The notes beneath the pieces are model-generated. The model saw nothing but the letters and a program-made list of their open reading frames with translations. It had not been told where the DNA came from and did no database searches. This document shows positions 22,013-33,782 of a stretch of 64,000 nt of DNA, piece after piece. Each line of letters starts with the position of its first letter. The first letter of the stretch is position 1. Origin of the DNA: Macrotrachela quadricornifera (lineage: Eukaryota; Rotifera; Eurotatoria; Philodinida; Philodinidae); contig JAJEKB010021031.1 of assembly GCA_022393335.1 (NCBI GenBank), forward strand, positions 772,902-836,901. Direction: 5' to 3'. A program made the position numbers and the translations under genes.

Positions 22013-25000
22013 TTAATATAAATTAAGATAAAATATAAAAATTGATAAAATAATTAATAATAAATTCTTGTTGAATTTATTTGAGTAATTTGTTATTATT
22101 GGTTCGATTGGTATATCGGTGAAATTTACTCCCCAATAATTTGTTGTTGAATTAGCAAATACAGTATATAATGTTTGATTAACAGTTGGATCTGAATAAA
22201 ACCAATCTATTCCAATTAAGTTTTCTTTCAAACTACATGTATAATTAATAGTTTCTATATCTAAATTTAATTGTTGTTGATATAAAAATTGAATAATAAT
22301 TTTTTGTGTACATGGTGATGATTGTTGTCCATCTTTTTTTGTATAAGATTGAGTTAGAGTTACATGAGTTAAACCTTTCATTTCAATTAATTTTGTTTGA
22401 ATAGAATTTATTTTAAATAATTTTTCAACTTGTTGTGCTGTTGATATTGGAGAATTATAATCTAAATCTCCATTAAATAATAATACTCCACTTTTTTCAG
22501 ATCGAAAACTTTCTTTATTAATTTCAAATTTACCCCAATATTTTGGATTTTTTGTATATATAACATCTTTAAGAGGAGATGGTAATGTATAATTATATAT
22601 TGATAATTGTGTTTCATCACAAAAAGGCATACGACCCGGTGGAATTAAATTATATTTATTAAGAATATTAATATTTATACAAAAATCATTATAAAATATT
22701 GGATTTGTTTTTATACTTTCATTTAAATTTAAACCAATAAAATCACTCCAAATAGTTAAACTTAAAACATTTCCATCATTTGGATATAATTCAGGTGGAT
22801 CAATTAAACGTTTTAATGTTAATTGTTGAGCTAAATTAATCATAAATGGTAATGATTGAGATAATATTCGTTGATCTTCAATTGAACAACGATATATACG
22901 AGCTATTAATATAATTGGTAATGGACGGACATTAATCATTTCTATTCCTTGATGAAGTATAACACTAAATAAATTCCAATTATTTAATCCTAAATTAGTT
23001 GTACAATTAGGATTTGTTAAATTATTCTGAAAAAACATTTTTAATGTGAATGCTACATTTATTATATCTTGATTAGTTCCAATAACAAGATTAAATAATT
23101 TTGAACATAATTTATCTTCTTGACATTTTGATAAATATAAATAAAATCTATTATTCATATAATTAATTTGATTTTCAAATACATCTGAATCTTTTATCGA
23201 CATAACCCCATCAAGAATAATTCCATCTATTATTTGAATTTGAGATTTTATTGATTGAATCGTTAAATATGTTTCTATTATTCCACTTCCTATTTTTAAA
23301 AGGCATATATTTAATTGGTAAACAAAAAAATACTGAATGATCAGTAGAATAATTTTGATAAATATATAAAACTTTAATTATTAATAATTTATTATTTTCA
23401 AATCCTGACAATAATAATAACTCATATATATAAAGAAGAGTGTTTGTCAGTTTGCTATACATTTCAACACAGTACGAAAAATTGGACCAAAAACTTTTCA
23501 GGAGCTTACCTCTTATCCAGAGGAAAGACGATGTCTACTTTTTGTCCAAAAAAAATACCGATCTTCCTCTTACGGCAGACTCGCCTATGTATTTGATCAA
23601 GTAGGTTGCAGCACTCACTAGTATCGGAGTACTAATGAACAGGACATGGTAAACAAGCACAAGACATATGCCAAGGGGTTTTCGAGGATACTGAGCTCGA
23701 ATCTGCAGTCCATTTGCGTTAAAATCTTATCGTTTGGTCGAAAACCAATAGAAATCGAGTTTTTAGGAAATAGATTTCCTAGCAGTCGTGTGAGACGGGG
23801 ATTTAGAATAAATAGTCTGTGAGATGCAAATTTTGTTCATCATAAATATCGACTCCTTAGATTGATAGAGGGTCTTTCTTACAACAATGTTTCTGTCTAT
23901 TTCTCTTTGCAACCAAGCGGAACTTATTGTGTTTAGTTTCGATCAAAGCGGATTTTTCTTGCAACGCTGTCGAAGAATCGATTGTCCATATGGGCTTCTG
24001 ACTAGAAACACAACTAGGCAACTCCAGAACCGAGAATGTGATCCAGCACATAACTGGAATCAGTCGAAATCGAGGATGATTGAGACAAATATGTACTCTT
24101 ATATATACTTGACTAAGATGATGAGCCGATAGAGTTCATAAGTTTCATCAAGCTCATCTGAATCTAGACGTTTAAGGACGGAAAATCCTTACCTCTGATC
24201 ATTTTTTCAATATCAGTATTTCATATCTATCGAGAGTGAGAGAAGCCGAGATAGGGACTTAAAATTCGTCCAAGAGCGAGAAACAAGTTCGGTACAAAAA
24301 GTAGGATTTTATATATGTCTATTCTCCACTGATTAGGTTTTCTCACATGTGTCACGTTTATATATGTTTTTCTATTTTTGTCTAAGAGTTAATATATTTT
24401 TAGTATCATTATCAAAAAGCTTCAATTGTCACCGTTTAATAATTGATGATTGAATCCGATTTCGAAGTAGTTTGGTATTTGATCATGTCATAATGAATTT
24501 TCGTGCACTTTTTTTTGACATCATCAAATATGAAATCATACAACAATTCAATAAAACAAAACTTCAAATCTCTATTATACATTTCTAATGGACAACTAAA
24601 TATACTATTATCGAAAATTGTTAATGAGTATAGTAGAAAAACATAATGATAAATAAAAATTTGATTTACCTTGGCTCAAACCGTAAATATAAGTTGATGT
24701 TGAAATATTTGGTTGTGATTGATTCATTGAATATTGAATTTGATATTGTAAATCTTGTGCAATATTTTCATTTGTAATTGAATTAATTATAATTAATGAT
24801 TGATTACTTGAATGTAGATCTGTTGTTTGAATTAATTGTTTAGCACAATCAGTCCAATTATATGCTGTATAACAATGAATTGATGGTTTACTCAAACCTG
24901 CTCCTCTATATTGAAATAAATAAATAATTGGATATGTATTTGAATATATATTATGATAATTATTTAAAATAATATCATCTAACATAGATATTCCAAATTG

Positions 25001-25345
25001 TTCCATTCCAAATTGTGATCCACCACCACCATTAACAAGCCAATAATTAATAATATATTTTATAGATGAATCATTTGATGGTGAAAGATGAGATAAAAAT
25101 AAACGTTTGATATGTAAATCTGTTAATGGAATAGTTTTTGTTAAATTATAATATTGACCATCGAATGTATTTGGATCAAATTCATTCCATATAAGTGGAC
25201 TTGTTAAATACATACATTCAGCTTTAATTGTGATATTTTTTGACAAAATTTTAATAAATGATCCATCATTAAAAGAACATTGATACCAACCTATTGTTAT
25301 TGAACATAAATTTAAAATCAAAAATAATTCTTTATTCATTTTCAA
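22013..25345 (-). CDS. Secreted alpha/beta hydrolase (TAP/tripeptidyl-aminopeptidase-like), two exons
   Basis: Exon 1 is 25345-24670 and exon 2 is 23289-22013 (phase-1 GT-AG junction), giving ~650 residues. A signal peptide starts the protein (KELFLILNLCSITIGWYQC). The catalytic triad is recognisable: nucleophile Ser224 in GLSQG, which sits exactly at the exon junction; Asp (about 500) in NGDLDYNSP; and His (about 530) in GLTHVTL. LFQYRGAGLSKPSI is the oxyanion/RGxGxS region of the TAP-like family. Many N-glycosylation sequons and a hydrophobic C-terminal tail (LLLIILSIFIFYLNLY) suggest a membrane- or GPI-anchored ectoenzyme that trims peptides; the substrate is inferred. The intron is 1,380 bp, far longer than the ~50 bp typical here. 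Confidence 0.85.
23290..24669 (-). other. Oversized intron of the alpha/beta hydrolase gene, probable insertion
   Basis: 1,380 bp between the donor (gtaaat, 24669) and acceptor (tag, 23290). The ends are AT-rich like a normal intron, but about 23465-24340 has higher GC and a different texture with no open frame. This fits a decayed transposable element inside an originally short intron. No terminal repeat or target duplication could be identified. Confidence 0.55.
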
Positions 25346-26589
25346 AAAATATTTATTATTCTCAATCTATTTATATTAAAAGAAAAATAATCAATCATTT
25401 CATATATTAAGAAAATCAAATTAAAATTTCATATAAACTTTTTTAAAATAGTGTTATAGATTTCATCATCATACTATTTATCTACTCTTATCGTAAGGTG
25501 CTCTGTTGTGTATCAACACAATTCACTGCTCTATTTTTATCTCTTTCTATTCTATAAAATTGTTTATCTGTTCTCTTTTTTCTTGCTTTTGAGTTTCATA
25601 TGTTTTATAATCACTGAATAAACTTATGAATCTGATTATCCCTTAAAAATAGGTTTTTTTTACTCAATAAATATTTGATGTTCGATTTGACATTTCATTA
25701 AAGAAGAAAGATTAGACTTTTTACTTTTCATTCTTACTGGAAAAAATTTTTTTATTAAATATTTAAGCTGATTACCTTGAGATGCTTTTCGGATCAATTT
25801 AATATTCCAATCCGAAAGCGAACAGACCGATCTACTGATCAAAACTATTGAAGTAACTAGAAATATAATAGTAATTGAACCACACTCGAATTTAGTTGAG
25901 AATATAAAAGCAGTGTATCATATAGGAACATTAATATGAATGTTGAACTTTTGTCAGTTATTCCGAAAATCATCATCATTTGACAAATGCATAGAACTTC
26001 CTTATAGATCAAGTTTACTCTTTCGTTCTGAAAGATAAAGTCGAAAAATATTCTTGCAAGTTTAGTTTTTTTAGTCAATTTTTGACATTTTTTTGAGAAT
26101 GATTCCTTATCTGATAGATTTCTGTAAAGCAGTTTGCTACTGAGACAGTCAAGATTTTGATAGCTAGTAGAATAAGGGTAATCAATAATTTTAATGTCAA
26201 TAGACCCTGTATTGTTGCATTGATTTTATAAGAATACAGCTATTTGCAAAAAAAAAAACTTGCACTACTTTGTCTACGGATATTATTTTTTATATATGAA
26301 TGTTTTTCGAATTTTTTTTATAGTGTGGCAGATAGCCTACGGTGAGTATTACACGATAGTATAATTTGATATTGAATCTATTCACTTGTAGAAGATAAAT
26401 AAGACAAACATCTCTTTTTCTCAGATGCAAGAAAAATACTTATAATCAAAATTGCAACATTTTTGACCTCGTCACTTAAAAAGTGTTGAATAATTAAGAG
26501 TCCTTCTCAAACATTTTGTATGAAAATTGGTAGTGTACAGCGAGTAAGATAAAATATCATCACAGTTCAATATTTTATTCGTTCACATT
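25346..26589. other. Intergenic
   Basis: 5' flank of the alpha/beta hydrolase gene, then AT-rich DNA with two short unsupported minus-strand ORFs (25660-25842, 25857-26078). Nothing else is recognisable. Confidence 0.35.
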
Positions 26590-27340
26590 CGCAATCATTA
26601 AGAGATAAATATCGTTTTTTCATGGACATCACACGATTTTTCTATAAGATTAATATCAATATTTCGAAATTTTTCAGCTAAAAAAAGTTCGAATTCATCA
26701 ATATTTACAAGTTTACTTTTTTCTACATTGCATTTAACTATCCCCCTACGCATTCTTGATCAGATTTATATCCGGACTGTTAAATGGTCAGTCTAATAAT
26801 TCTGATAGATTTTTGTCAATCAATTACGTACTAATATTACTTTTGTGCTTTGGATCATTATTCTGCTGTAGACGTCAGTTTTGATCAAAGTGATCTAAAA
26901 TAAAAGTATAAATAAGTAATATTACATTATTTTCTTTCATTACTTACGTCTGACAGCAGGAAGAAGATAATCTTCAAGAATAGAAGTGTAATATAGACTA
27001 TCAAGATTGCATCGAAAGGTGTGATATGTAAATATGGCTGTCACACCTATTTCTACCCCCAAATGTGAACTTTTTAATGGTTTTTAAATTAACATTTTAA
27101 TTCTTTAGTAGGAGTTTTTTCTACCGCCAAACTATGTTACGAAAAAAGTTGAAATGAATCTTCATCTGTAAATATTGTATAAGTAGAATCATCATTTTTA
27201 TGTTCTTTAGTCCATTAGACATGCCGTTCTTTTTTATCGGATGTTAACATGCGAGCAGACTGGTAAAATATTTTTATAACTATTTTGTGAATATGACGGC
27301 TAATTAGTGATGTTGATACTGATTTTTGGTAAATTTTCGA
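26590..27340 (-). pseudogene. Tc1-like transposase pseudogene
   Basis: Read on the minus strand, fragments in order resemble a Tc1 transposase: TDEDSFQLF-like (first Asp box, ~27160), VHIWG (~27060), LQQNNDPKHKS (second box, usually QQDNDPKH, ~26870), PFNSPDINLIKNA (third box, usually PxxSPDLNPIEN, ~26770), then a Lys-rich tail. Many stops and frameshifts; a relic only. Confidence 0.7.
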
Positions 27341-27444
27341 TAATTTTTCTTTTATTCTCTTTCTCGTAAAGAAGAGTCTCAAAAACATAAATTGTTCGAT
27401 TGCTTGCTTGCTTGTGTGCCCGTAAATGTTGAAAAAACATAAAG

Positions 27445-27615
27445 GTTGACTGAAAGGTAATCAGGGCTGAGGAACTCGAATCTGAAGTCAGTTTTTCAAC
27501 ATTTTTTTTATCGCTTTTTTATAACAAAGGGTCAGTTTTTTACTAAAAAAAATTTTCTTATAAGGGCTGACCGAAGGGTAATCGGGGTCAAGAAATCCAA
27601 ATTTGAGGTTACAGG
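27445..27615 (+). repeat. Imperfect direct repeat, two ~45-bp units ~122 bp apart
   Basis: GGYTGACYGAARGGTAATC... appears at about 27447-27493 and 27569-27613 with ~75-80% identity. It is probably part of a decayed repeat unit. No coding capacity. Confidence 0.55.
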
Positions 27616-28109
27616 ATGATCCAAAAGTCTTCTCCTTTCTTAGAAAAATTACTCGTTCTCCCTTATTATAAAGCTAATAACACTCAAAATTGGACGTCTA
27701 ATTCCTCGTAACTAGATAAATATTATCCTAAGTTTGCAGCTCTCTAGTCCTTATTATAAGAGAGATATATAGGTTCGTATGATAGACAAATTTTGTTTTG
27801 ATACCCTAAAATCAAAGTAGCGAGAAGTTACATGAAACAATGAGAGAAAAAGTTAAAAAGAAACGCGTCAGAATGAGAAAATATTAAGAGAATTATAACG
27901 AATCGAATTATATTTCAAGATTAATTAGATGTCTATAGTACATTTATTTAAATATCTTTAACTCTGATTGGATGTATTTTAACGCATGACAATTGTCCAT
28001 CACTCATTTTCGACAAATCTTTTTCAACGATTTCTCATTTTTCGATTGTTTTTTTCGACATTTAATTTCTTAGTGTTTTTATTTAATTGCATCATTTTAT
28101 TACATATTA

Positions 28110-28570
28110 ATGTCCCGAAAATATGAAAAACTTAGGCAACAAATTTTAACTTTACATGATTTACATCAAAATTGGTTATCAAGTGATGTTGCCAATGAAT
28201 TAATAAAAAGTGATTATCCACCATCTCAAACAAGAAATACCCTCATTCATTATATAAAGTACACAATCGAAGCAAGAAGAAGATCAGGAAGGCCCAGAAC
28301 AACAAGAACACCAAGATTTATATCGTTAGTAAAGTCCAATATAGAGAACAAACGAGGAAAATCTATCCGAAAAACAAATGAATTATTGAAAAGAAATCAA
28401 TTGAATTCTTCTTATGGCAGTGTTCAAAGAGCACTGAAAGATGATATTGGAATAAAACGTTGGAAAATAGCACGTTCACAAAAAAATAGTTTTATCCAAC
28501 GAGATGAAAGAGTAAAGAGTACAAGAAATTTGTTAAAACAATTTGGAATAAAAATAACACGATCAAATTC
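28110..28570 (+). pseudogene. Tc1/mariner transposase N-terminal (HTH) fragment
   Basis: About 150 residues starting at ATG 28110. It has a first HTH (ILTLHDLHQNWLSSDVANEL), a basic RRRSGRPRTTRTPR linker of GRPR type, a second HTH (KSIRKTNELLKRNQLNSSYGSVQRALK) and RVKSTRNLLKQFG, where the catalytic domain should begin. The homologous sequence stops near 28570; from there the DNA encodes an unrelated transposase in another frame. The catalytic domain of this protein is absent. Confidence 0.72.
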
Positions 28571-28573
28571 AAG

Positions 28574-30301
28574 ATGGAAATTATTGTTCCAAAAGGTTCA
28601 CGCTACTGTCAGAGGCATACTGTTAATGGATTCTTATCTCATGAAGCATTTTTCGCAATAATTGCTTACAAAGTTGGTGATGAAACACTTGATTTTGATC
28701 ATAATATGGACAATATGCAAAAGTCGCGAACAATGGTTAATAGTAACAAGCATATTAATTTTGATGATGATGTTTATCTATTAGATGTGGATTACACGAA
28801 TCTTACTAGCTTTACAGGGGCACAACATGACCATAATCTTTCACATATCCCATCAGGCATTTTAAGGATTCAACTAACCGGTTATCTCATTGTACAATTG
28901 CCTGCTGATTAATGAAATTGAAACTTGGTGTAAGTAATTCAGTCCTTGCATCAATGTTAGGTATTGATAACAAGCGCAAAGTGAGCGATATTATACTCAG
29001 TGCTCGTTTTGCTCTTTCACAACAGTTTGTCCCACACTATTTGGGTCTCGCGCATATATCTCGACAAGAAGTTATTCAAAAACACACATCATCTATTGCT
29101 ACTCGATTATTAAGCGAAGATCGAAATCTTTGTATCTTGGTTGTTGATGGAACTTACTTCTATATTCAGATAACATTGCCTTTCAGTACATTTTGTATTT
29201 TAACTGTTTTATTTTGATGAATAGAAGAGTCGTAAAAGTGAAGTTCAACACAAAAGTTTCAATTTGCACAAGCACCGTTCACATGTCAAGCCCATGGTTA
29301 TTGTCACAACTACAGGATATATTGTCGCGATATTTGGTCCATTTTTCTCGGTTAACAGTAACAGTGATACAGCGATTTTAAAACATTATGAGAAATAATT
29401 ATGATGACATATTAAATTGGATCCAAAAAGTGACATCTTTATCCTAGATAGAGGCTTTCGACATTCGTTAGGTGTATTAAAATCTTTGAGTATTGACATT
29501 GCTATGCCATGATTTCTTGGGTCCAAGCAGCAGCAATTCGATGTACAGGAGGCAAATAATTCTCATTTTGTTACTGTGATACGTTGGATAGTAGAGGGTA
29601 TGAACTCGCGCATCAAACGGTTCAGATGTTTCAATCAAGTTATACTAAACTCACCACTATGATACTATTATTACATGTATGCATTCACTGAGAACAAAGA
29701 GCAACGCTTTACAAACATTTCTCATTGACAATCAAATAACAAATTTCATCTAGAATGTTATTGATCTTGATCATTTAGTTATGACTTTTCCAAAACTATC
29801 TCTTACTGATATTAGAACACTCATCTTAGGTAATTCATTAGAACGTATGTTATATCTTACCTACTATCATTTTAAGGGTTTATTAACTAAGAAGAGCTCG
29901 AAGGTACTCAGAGGAACATGCAGGCTCTACTGACCTAACAAACCAAAATATTGAGTTTTCAGTTCAACAATGTACTCACGTGGGTGCCTGTGACATCATC
30001 CGAATTCGATTTCAATCAGCACATAGGAAATCATGTCAATATCATACGTATCTTCAATTCAACCAAAATCAAATAATAGCTTAGTATTGCACATGCAAAG
30101 ATGGTACAAGAGTAGTCGGATACTGCTCACATGTCGCTTCTGCAATTTGGTTCCTTTCTTATGAATGCTACCAACTCAAAACAAACAAACAGCCATCTTC
30201 AACTAATTCAGATAATATACATTATTGTGATTCAATATCAGACTACGAATATTCATCTGATGATAACGACGAAGTCACCTACTATTCTCTGCGTTCACAT
30301 T
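28574..30301 (+). pseudogene. DDE_4-type transposase with C-terminal SWIM zinc finger, decayed
   Basis: A coherent transposase is readable across frame changes: VPKGSRYCQRH...LSHEAF near the start, a helical block (SNSVLASMLGID.KRKVSDI), first catalytic Asp in LVVDGTY (~29140), second in FILDRGFR (~29450), Glu in WIVEGMNSRIKRF (~29600). Near 30080-30160 is CTCKDGTRVVGYCSHV, a SWIM-type CxC...CxH zinc finger, followed by an acidic tail. Stops and frameshifts (e.g. near 28910, 29215, 29510, 30080) show that it is dead. The triad order fits PF13359-like transposases; the SWIM addition is seen in the sequence. Its N-terminus is fused to a Tc1 HTH fragment. Confidence 0.75.
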
Positions 30302-30844
30302 AGCTCATTTGTTTCATATTTCTTTTTGAAAAAATCAATTAACAATATTTAAAAAAAACTTCTATTTTCGAAAGAAACTACACATAGTCTATCCTCCTTT
30401 TATAGACACATCAAAATATCACCACTAGACTTCTATTCGGCTGCATCCATTGAGTTTTTCTGCTATCGTATTTCAATTGTCTACATTATAAACGATTATT
30501 GATCATAATTCATAAAAAAATCTTTTCCAAGTTTTAATTTCATAAATAGTTTTGTTATATTATAGATATATAGTGCTTCAATAATCAATCACTTTTGTAG
30601 ATTCATATGTTAAGTACCGTTAAACAAAACATTTGCTAGAACTAGAGTACTCGTGTAGTATTTATATGGTTAAATCAACAGCAAAATTACTATTATAGAA
30701 AACTATGATCTAAATAAATATTAGAATCAATTACCTTTGCGATTATAATTAATTAGTGAAGGTTTTCTTATGAATCTCAAATAAGGCCTATTTTGCTATA
30801 AAACCCACCCCTCTCCTTTTGGCCATTTTAGCTGGGTAAAACAG
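30302..30844. other. Intergenic
   Basis: AT-rich, no gene or repeat noticed. Confidence 0.35.
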
Positions 30845-30985
30845 AAAATTGGCTCGAAGTTTTCAAGAAAGAGCCGGGCACACAAATATTTTTACGCTTT
30901 TTACTATCTGGATGCCCTCTATCAAAGCGTCTGTGAATAAAGAAAATCGGCGTTGGGCACTTCGGGTAGCTCCGTCGTAAGCAAA
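30845..30985 (-). repeat. Dispersed repeat, copy A
   Basis: On the minus strand this ~140-bp block matches 46533-46670 on the plus strand (core GTGCCCAACGCCGATTT, then a region ending in GCTCTTTCTTGA). Both copies have an open frame reading ...AQRRF.SFT..LI.GI.I.KS.KI, but identity is also high at the DNA level. I do not recognise the family. Confidence 0.7.
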
Positions 30986-31018
30986 AATTACCATTACCAA
31001 ATAATTTCTAATAATGAC

Positions 31019-31795
31019 TAAGCATGAATATGTACGATAGACGGATTCTTTTTTATGACGATATCGCGTATGCATTTTCTCGTTTCGTTTTCGTCCGTCA
31101 GTATCAAAATATCACCATAATGGATATATATTTCACCTATATTTTTTCTTTTGATGTCATGCTTGAATGCATATATTTTTTCCTGGAGAATGATCCAATA
31201 TAATATTTTCTTTTTCTTTTTTTTTTTTATTTCTTTAATACTTGATCTGTATTGACTTTTTCAAGATGTTTTCAATGCTTTCCATTTTCGATTAAGTTTC
31301 CTCACCTCTTTTCATCTTGTTTTTATATCAGTGTCAGTTGTTGAGAGTTTACTTCAAATTTAGAGTGTCGGTGTAAGTGTAGAAACAAGATGGTCTATGA
31401 AAAGAAGACTTTAACTAACATCCAGAGCTCACACCGACACACATACACAGAATTGTAGAAAACTCTGTTAAAATTAAAGTTGCTAGGAATCCATTTTAAA
31501 TAATTCGTCCAAATAAAGGTATTGATGAGTTTAAGGTTTAAGATATCGGTGCTTGTAAATATTAGTCTTCTTTTAAAAAATACCCCTATTCTCAGATCTG
31601 TTCAGAGCAGAAAATTGAACTGCACTATTGTTCCAGCTTCTCCAAAGAATATACAGGAGTGACGCAAGGCGCTTCACCGAAAAAATTTGAACGTCTTCAT
31701 TACAGCTACAGCAAATGAGCTGAAACTTTCTATTAATGATAGAAACATGTTCAAGGCTTATATCCATAAAAACATTTCTAAAGAGATCCTATGTT
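31019..31795 (+). repeat. Direct duplication, copy 1 (uninterrupted)
   Basis: About 780 bp that recurs in the same orientation at 33149-33782 plus 35145-35300, with ~95% identity over the first 600 bp. The two parts of copy 2 are separated by an inserted element, so copy 1 gives the empty site. The last ~135 bp (31660-31795) belongs to a shorter family repeated at 31865-32005 and, inverted, at 35346-35460. Copy 1 has no intact coding sequence. Confidence 0.87.
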
Positions 31796-31864
31796 AAGTA
31801 TTGCTATTGACCTTAACAAAAAAATTTTACTTTTTCACAAATAGAAAAAAAAACTATTACGAAA

Positions 31865-32005
31865 TGGTACAAAAGTCACTTTACCAGAGTAAAGATCGAA
31901 TATCATCATTACAGTTACAGCAAATGATTTTATTTTTTATCAATGATAGAGGCATGTTCAGGCTTTCTATTCATGAAGACATGCCTAGAGAGATTCTTTG
32001 TTAAA
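31865..32005 (+). repeat. ~140-bp dispersed unit
   Basis: Shares the pattern CATTACAGTTACAGCAAATG...ATGATAGAGRCATGTTCA...GAGATTCTTTGTTAA with 31660-31795, 35155-35300 and the inverted, internally deleted 35346-35460. A frame is open across this unit but not across the others. Confidence 0.72.
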
Positions 32006-32074
32006 CCTATTATTTTTTTCCTATAAATTTTTGTTGAGGTTCATTAACCATGTGCCGAATTCGAACGTTCAGGT

Positions 32075-32760
32075 TCCGTGAGTTCGGGTTCGATTCGAGT
32101 TCAGTTTGACACCTGCTGGTTCGGGTTCCGTGAGTTTGGGTTCGATTCGAGTTCAGTCTGACACCTGCTGGTTCGGGTTCCGTGAGTTTGGGTTCGATTC
32201 GAGTTCAGTCTGATACCTTCTGCTTCGGGTTTGAGTTCGGTCTAATACCTTCTGCTTCGGATTCGGTTCCGATTCGGTTTCACAGTTCGGGTGAGGGTGA
32301 GGGATCGACTTCGGTCGAATACGTTTGGATTCGGTTCCGTTTCGGTTTCAAAGTTCCGCTTTGGGTTTGGATTCGGGTTCGATTCCGATTCGGTTTCAAA
32401 GCTCCGCTTCGAGTGCGGGTTCTGTCTGATACGTTCGGGTTCGCGTTCCAGTTCATTGTGATACGTTTGCGCTCGGGTTCGAGTTTGGTCTGATACGCTC
32501 CAGTTCAGTTTCAGAGCTCGGGTTCAGTTTCGAGCTCATTCTGATACGTTTGGGCTCTGGTTCGAGTTCGATCTGATATGTTCGGGTTCGGTTTCACAGT
32601 TCGAGTTCAGATTCGAATCTGGTCGGACACGTTTGGGTTTGGGTTCGGCTCGGATTCGAGTTCGGTTTTGACTTCGGTCTGATACGTTTGAGCTTGGGTT
32701 TGGGTTCCATTCGGGTTCGAGTTCGGTCTGATACGTTCGGGTGGGGGTTTGATACCGAGT
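32075..32760 (+). repeat. TTCGRN-type minisatellite
   Basis: About 690 bp built from hexamer-like pieces (TTCGGG, TTCGAG, TTCGAT) punctuated by CTGATACGTT-like spacers every ~35-60 bp. An open frame across part of it (32182-32493) reads as low-complexity repeats and is not taken as a gene. It lies between the two copies of the 780-bp duplication. Confidence 0.85.
32289..32303 (-). repeat. Interstitial TGAGGG array in the minisatellite
   Basis: GGGTGAGGGTGAGGG, two and a half TGAGGG units on the plus strand, i.e. opposite in orientation to the arrays at 11538 and 33034. Confidence 0.6.
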
Positions 32761-33033
32761 TCAGCCATTTTCAAGTTACTTTATAAAAGAGATAATTGTA
32801 AGCGAAAAGAAATGGTTTCATGGTTGGTTATGAAGGGTCTACAAACAATGAAAACAGTAATTCAAAAACTAAAGACTCCTGGACGTCCTAGAAACATTTT
32901 TACAATGTTCAAAAATACCCGAAGCCGAATCCGACCGAACCGTTCGGTGTTTCATATGATCTTTTATATGGTTCAAAAATCTCTAAGACAGCTGTATAAA
33001 TACTCCGCACTAGCTAAATAGGTTGAATAGCAT

Positions 33034-33056
33034 CCTCACCCTCACCCTCACCCTCA
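33034..33056 (+). repeat. Interstitial CCCTCA array, four units
   Basis: Nearly four CCCTCA units about 90 bp before the second copy of the 780-bp duplication. Confidence 0.7.
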
Positions 33057-33148
33057 TGTGTATGCATATACTTTTCTGCGTCCTGTATCCCAATGAGATG
33101 AAAGTTCCTGAAAGAAAATGCGCCTTGTACAATATAAAATAAATGATT

Positions 33149-33782
33149 AAGTATGTATATGTAAGATAGACGGATTCTTTTTTATGACGATATCGCGTAT
33201 GCATTTTCTCTTTTCATTTTCGCCCGTCAGTATCAAAATATCACCATAATGGATATATGCTTCACCTATACTTTTTGTTTCAATGTCATGCTTGAATGCA
33301 TATATTTTTTCCTGGAGAATGATCCAATATAATATTTTCTTTTTCTTTTTCTTTTTTTATTTCTTTAATACTTGATCTGTATTGACTTTTTCAAGATTTT
33401 TTTAATGCTTTCCATATTCGATTAAGTTTCCTCACCTCTTTTCATCTTGTTTTTATATAAATATCAGTTGTTGAGAGTTTACTTCAAATTTAGAGTGTCG
33501 GTGTAAGTGTAGAAACAAGATGGTCTATGAAAAGAAGACTTTAAATAACATCCAGAGCTCATACCGACACACATACACAGAATTGTAGAAAACTCTGTTA
33601 AAATTAAAGTTGCTAGGAATCCATTTTAAATGATTCGTCCAAATATAGATATTGATGAGTGTAAAATTTAAGATATTGGTGCTTGTAAATATTAGTCTTT
33701 TCTTCTAAACATCCTATTCTCAGATCTGATCAGAGCAGAAAATTGAACTGCACTATTGTTCCAACTTCTTCAAAGAATATGT
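33149..33782 (+). repeat. Direct duplication, copy 2, left part
   Basis: Matches 31019-31650 closely. The match is cut at 33782, where the element 33783-35144 begins, and resumes at 35145. Confidence 0.87.

Noticed and set aside
32182..32493. 103-codon ORF
   Set aside because: It is the translation of the TTCGRN minisatellite.
32075..32760. tRNA gene, suggested by GGTTCGANTCC-like B-box sequences
   Set aside because: The B-box-like hits arise from the TTCGRN repeat; no cloverleaf or A box fits.
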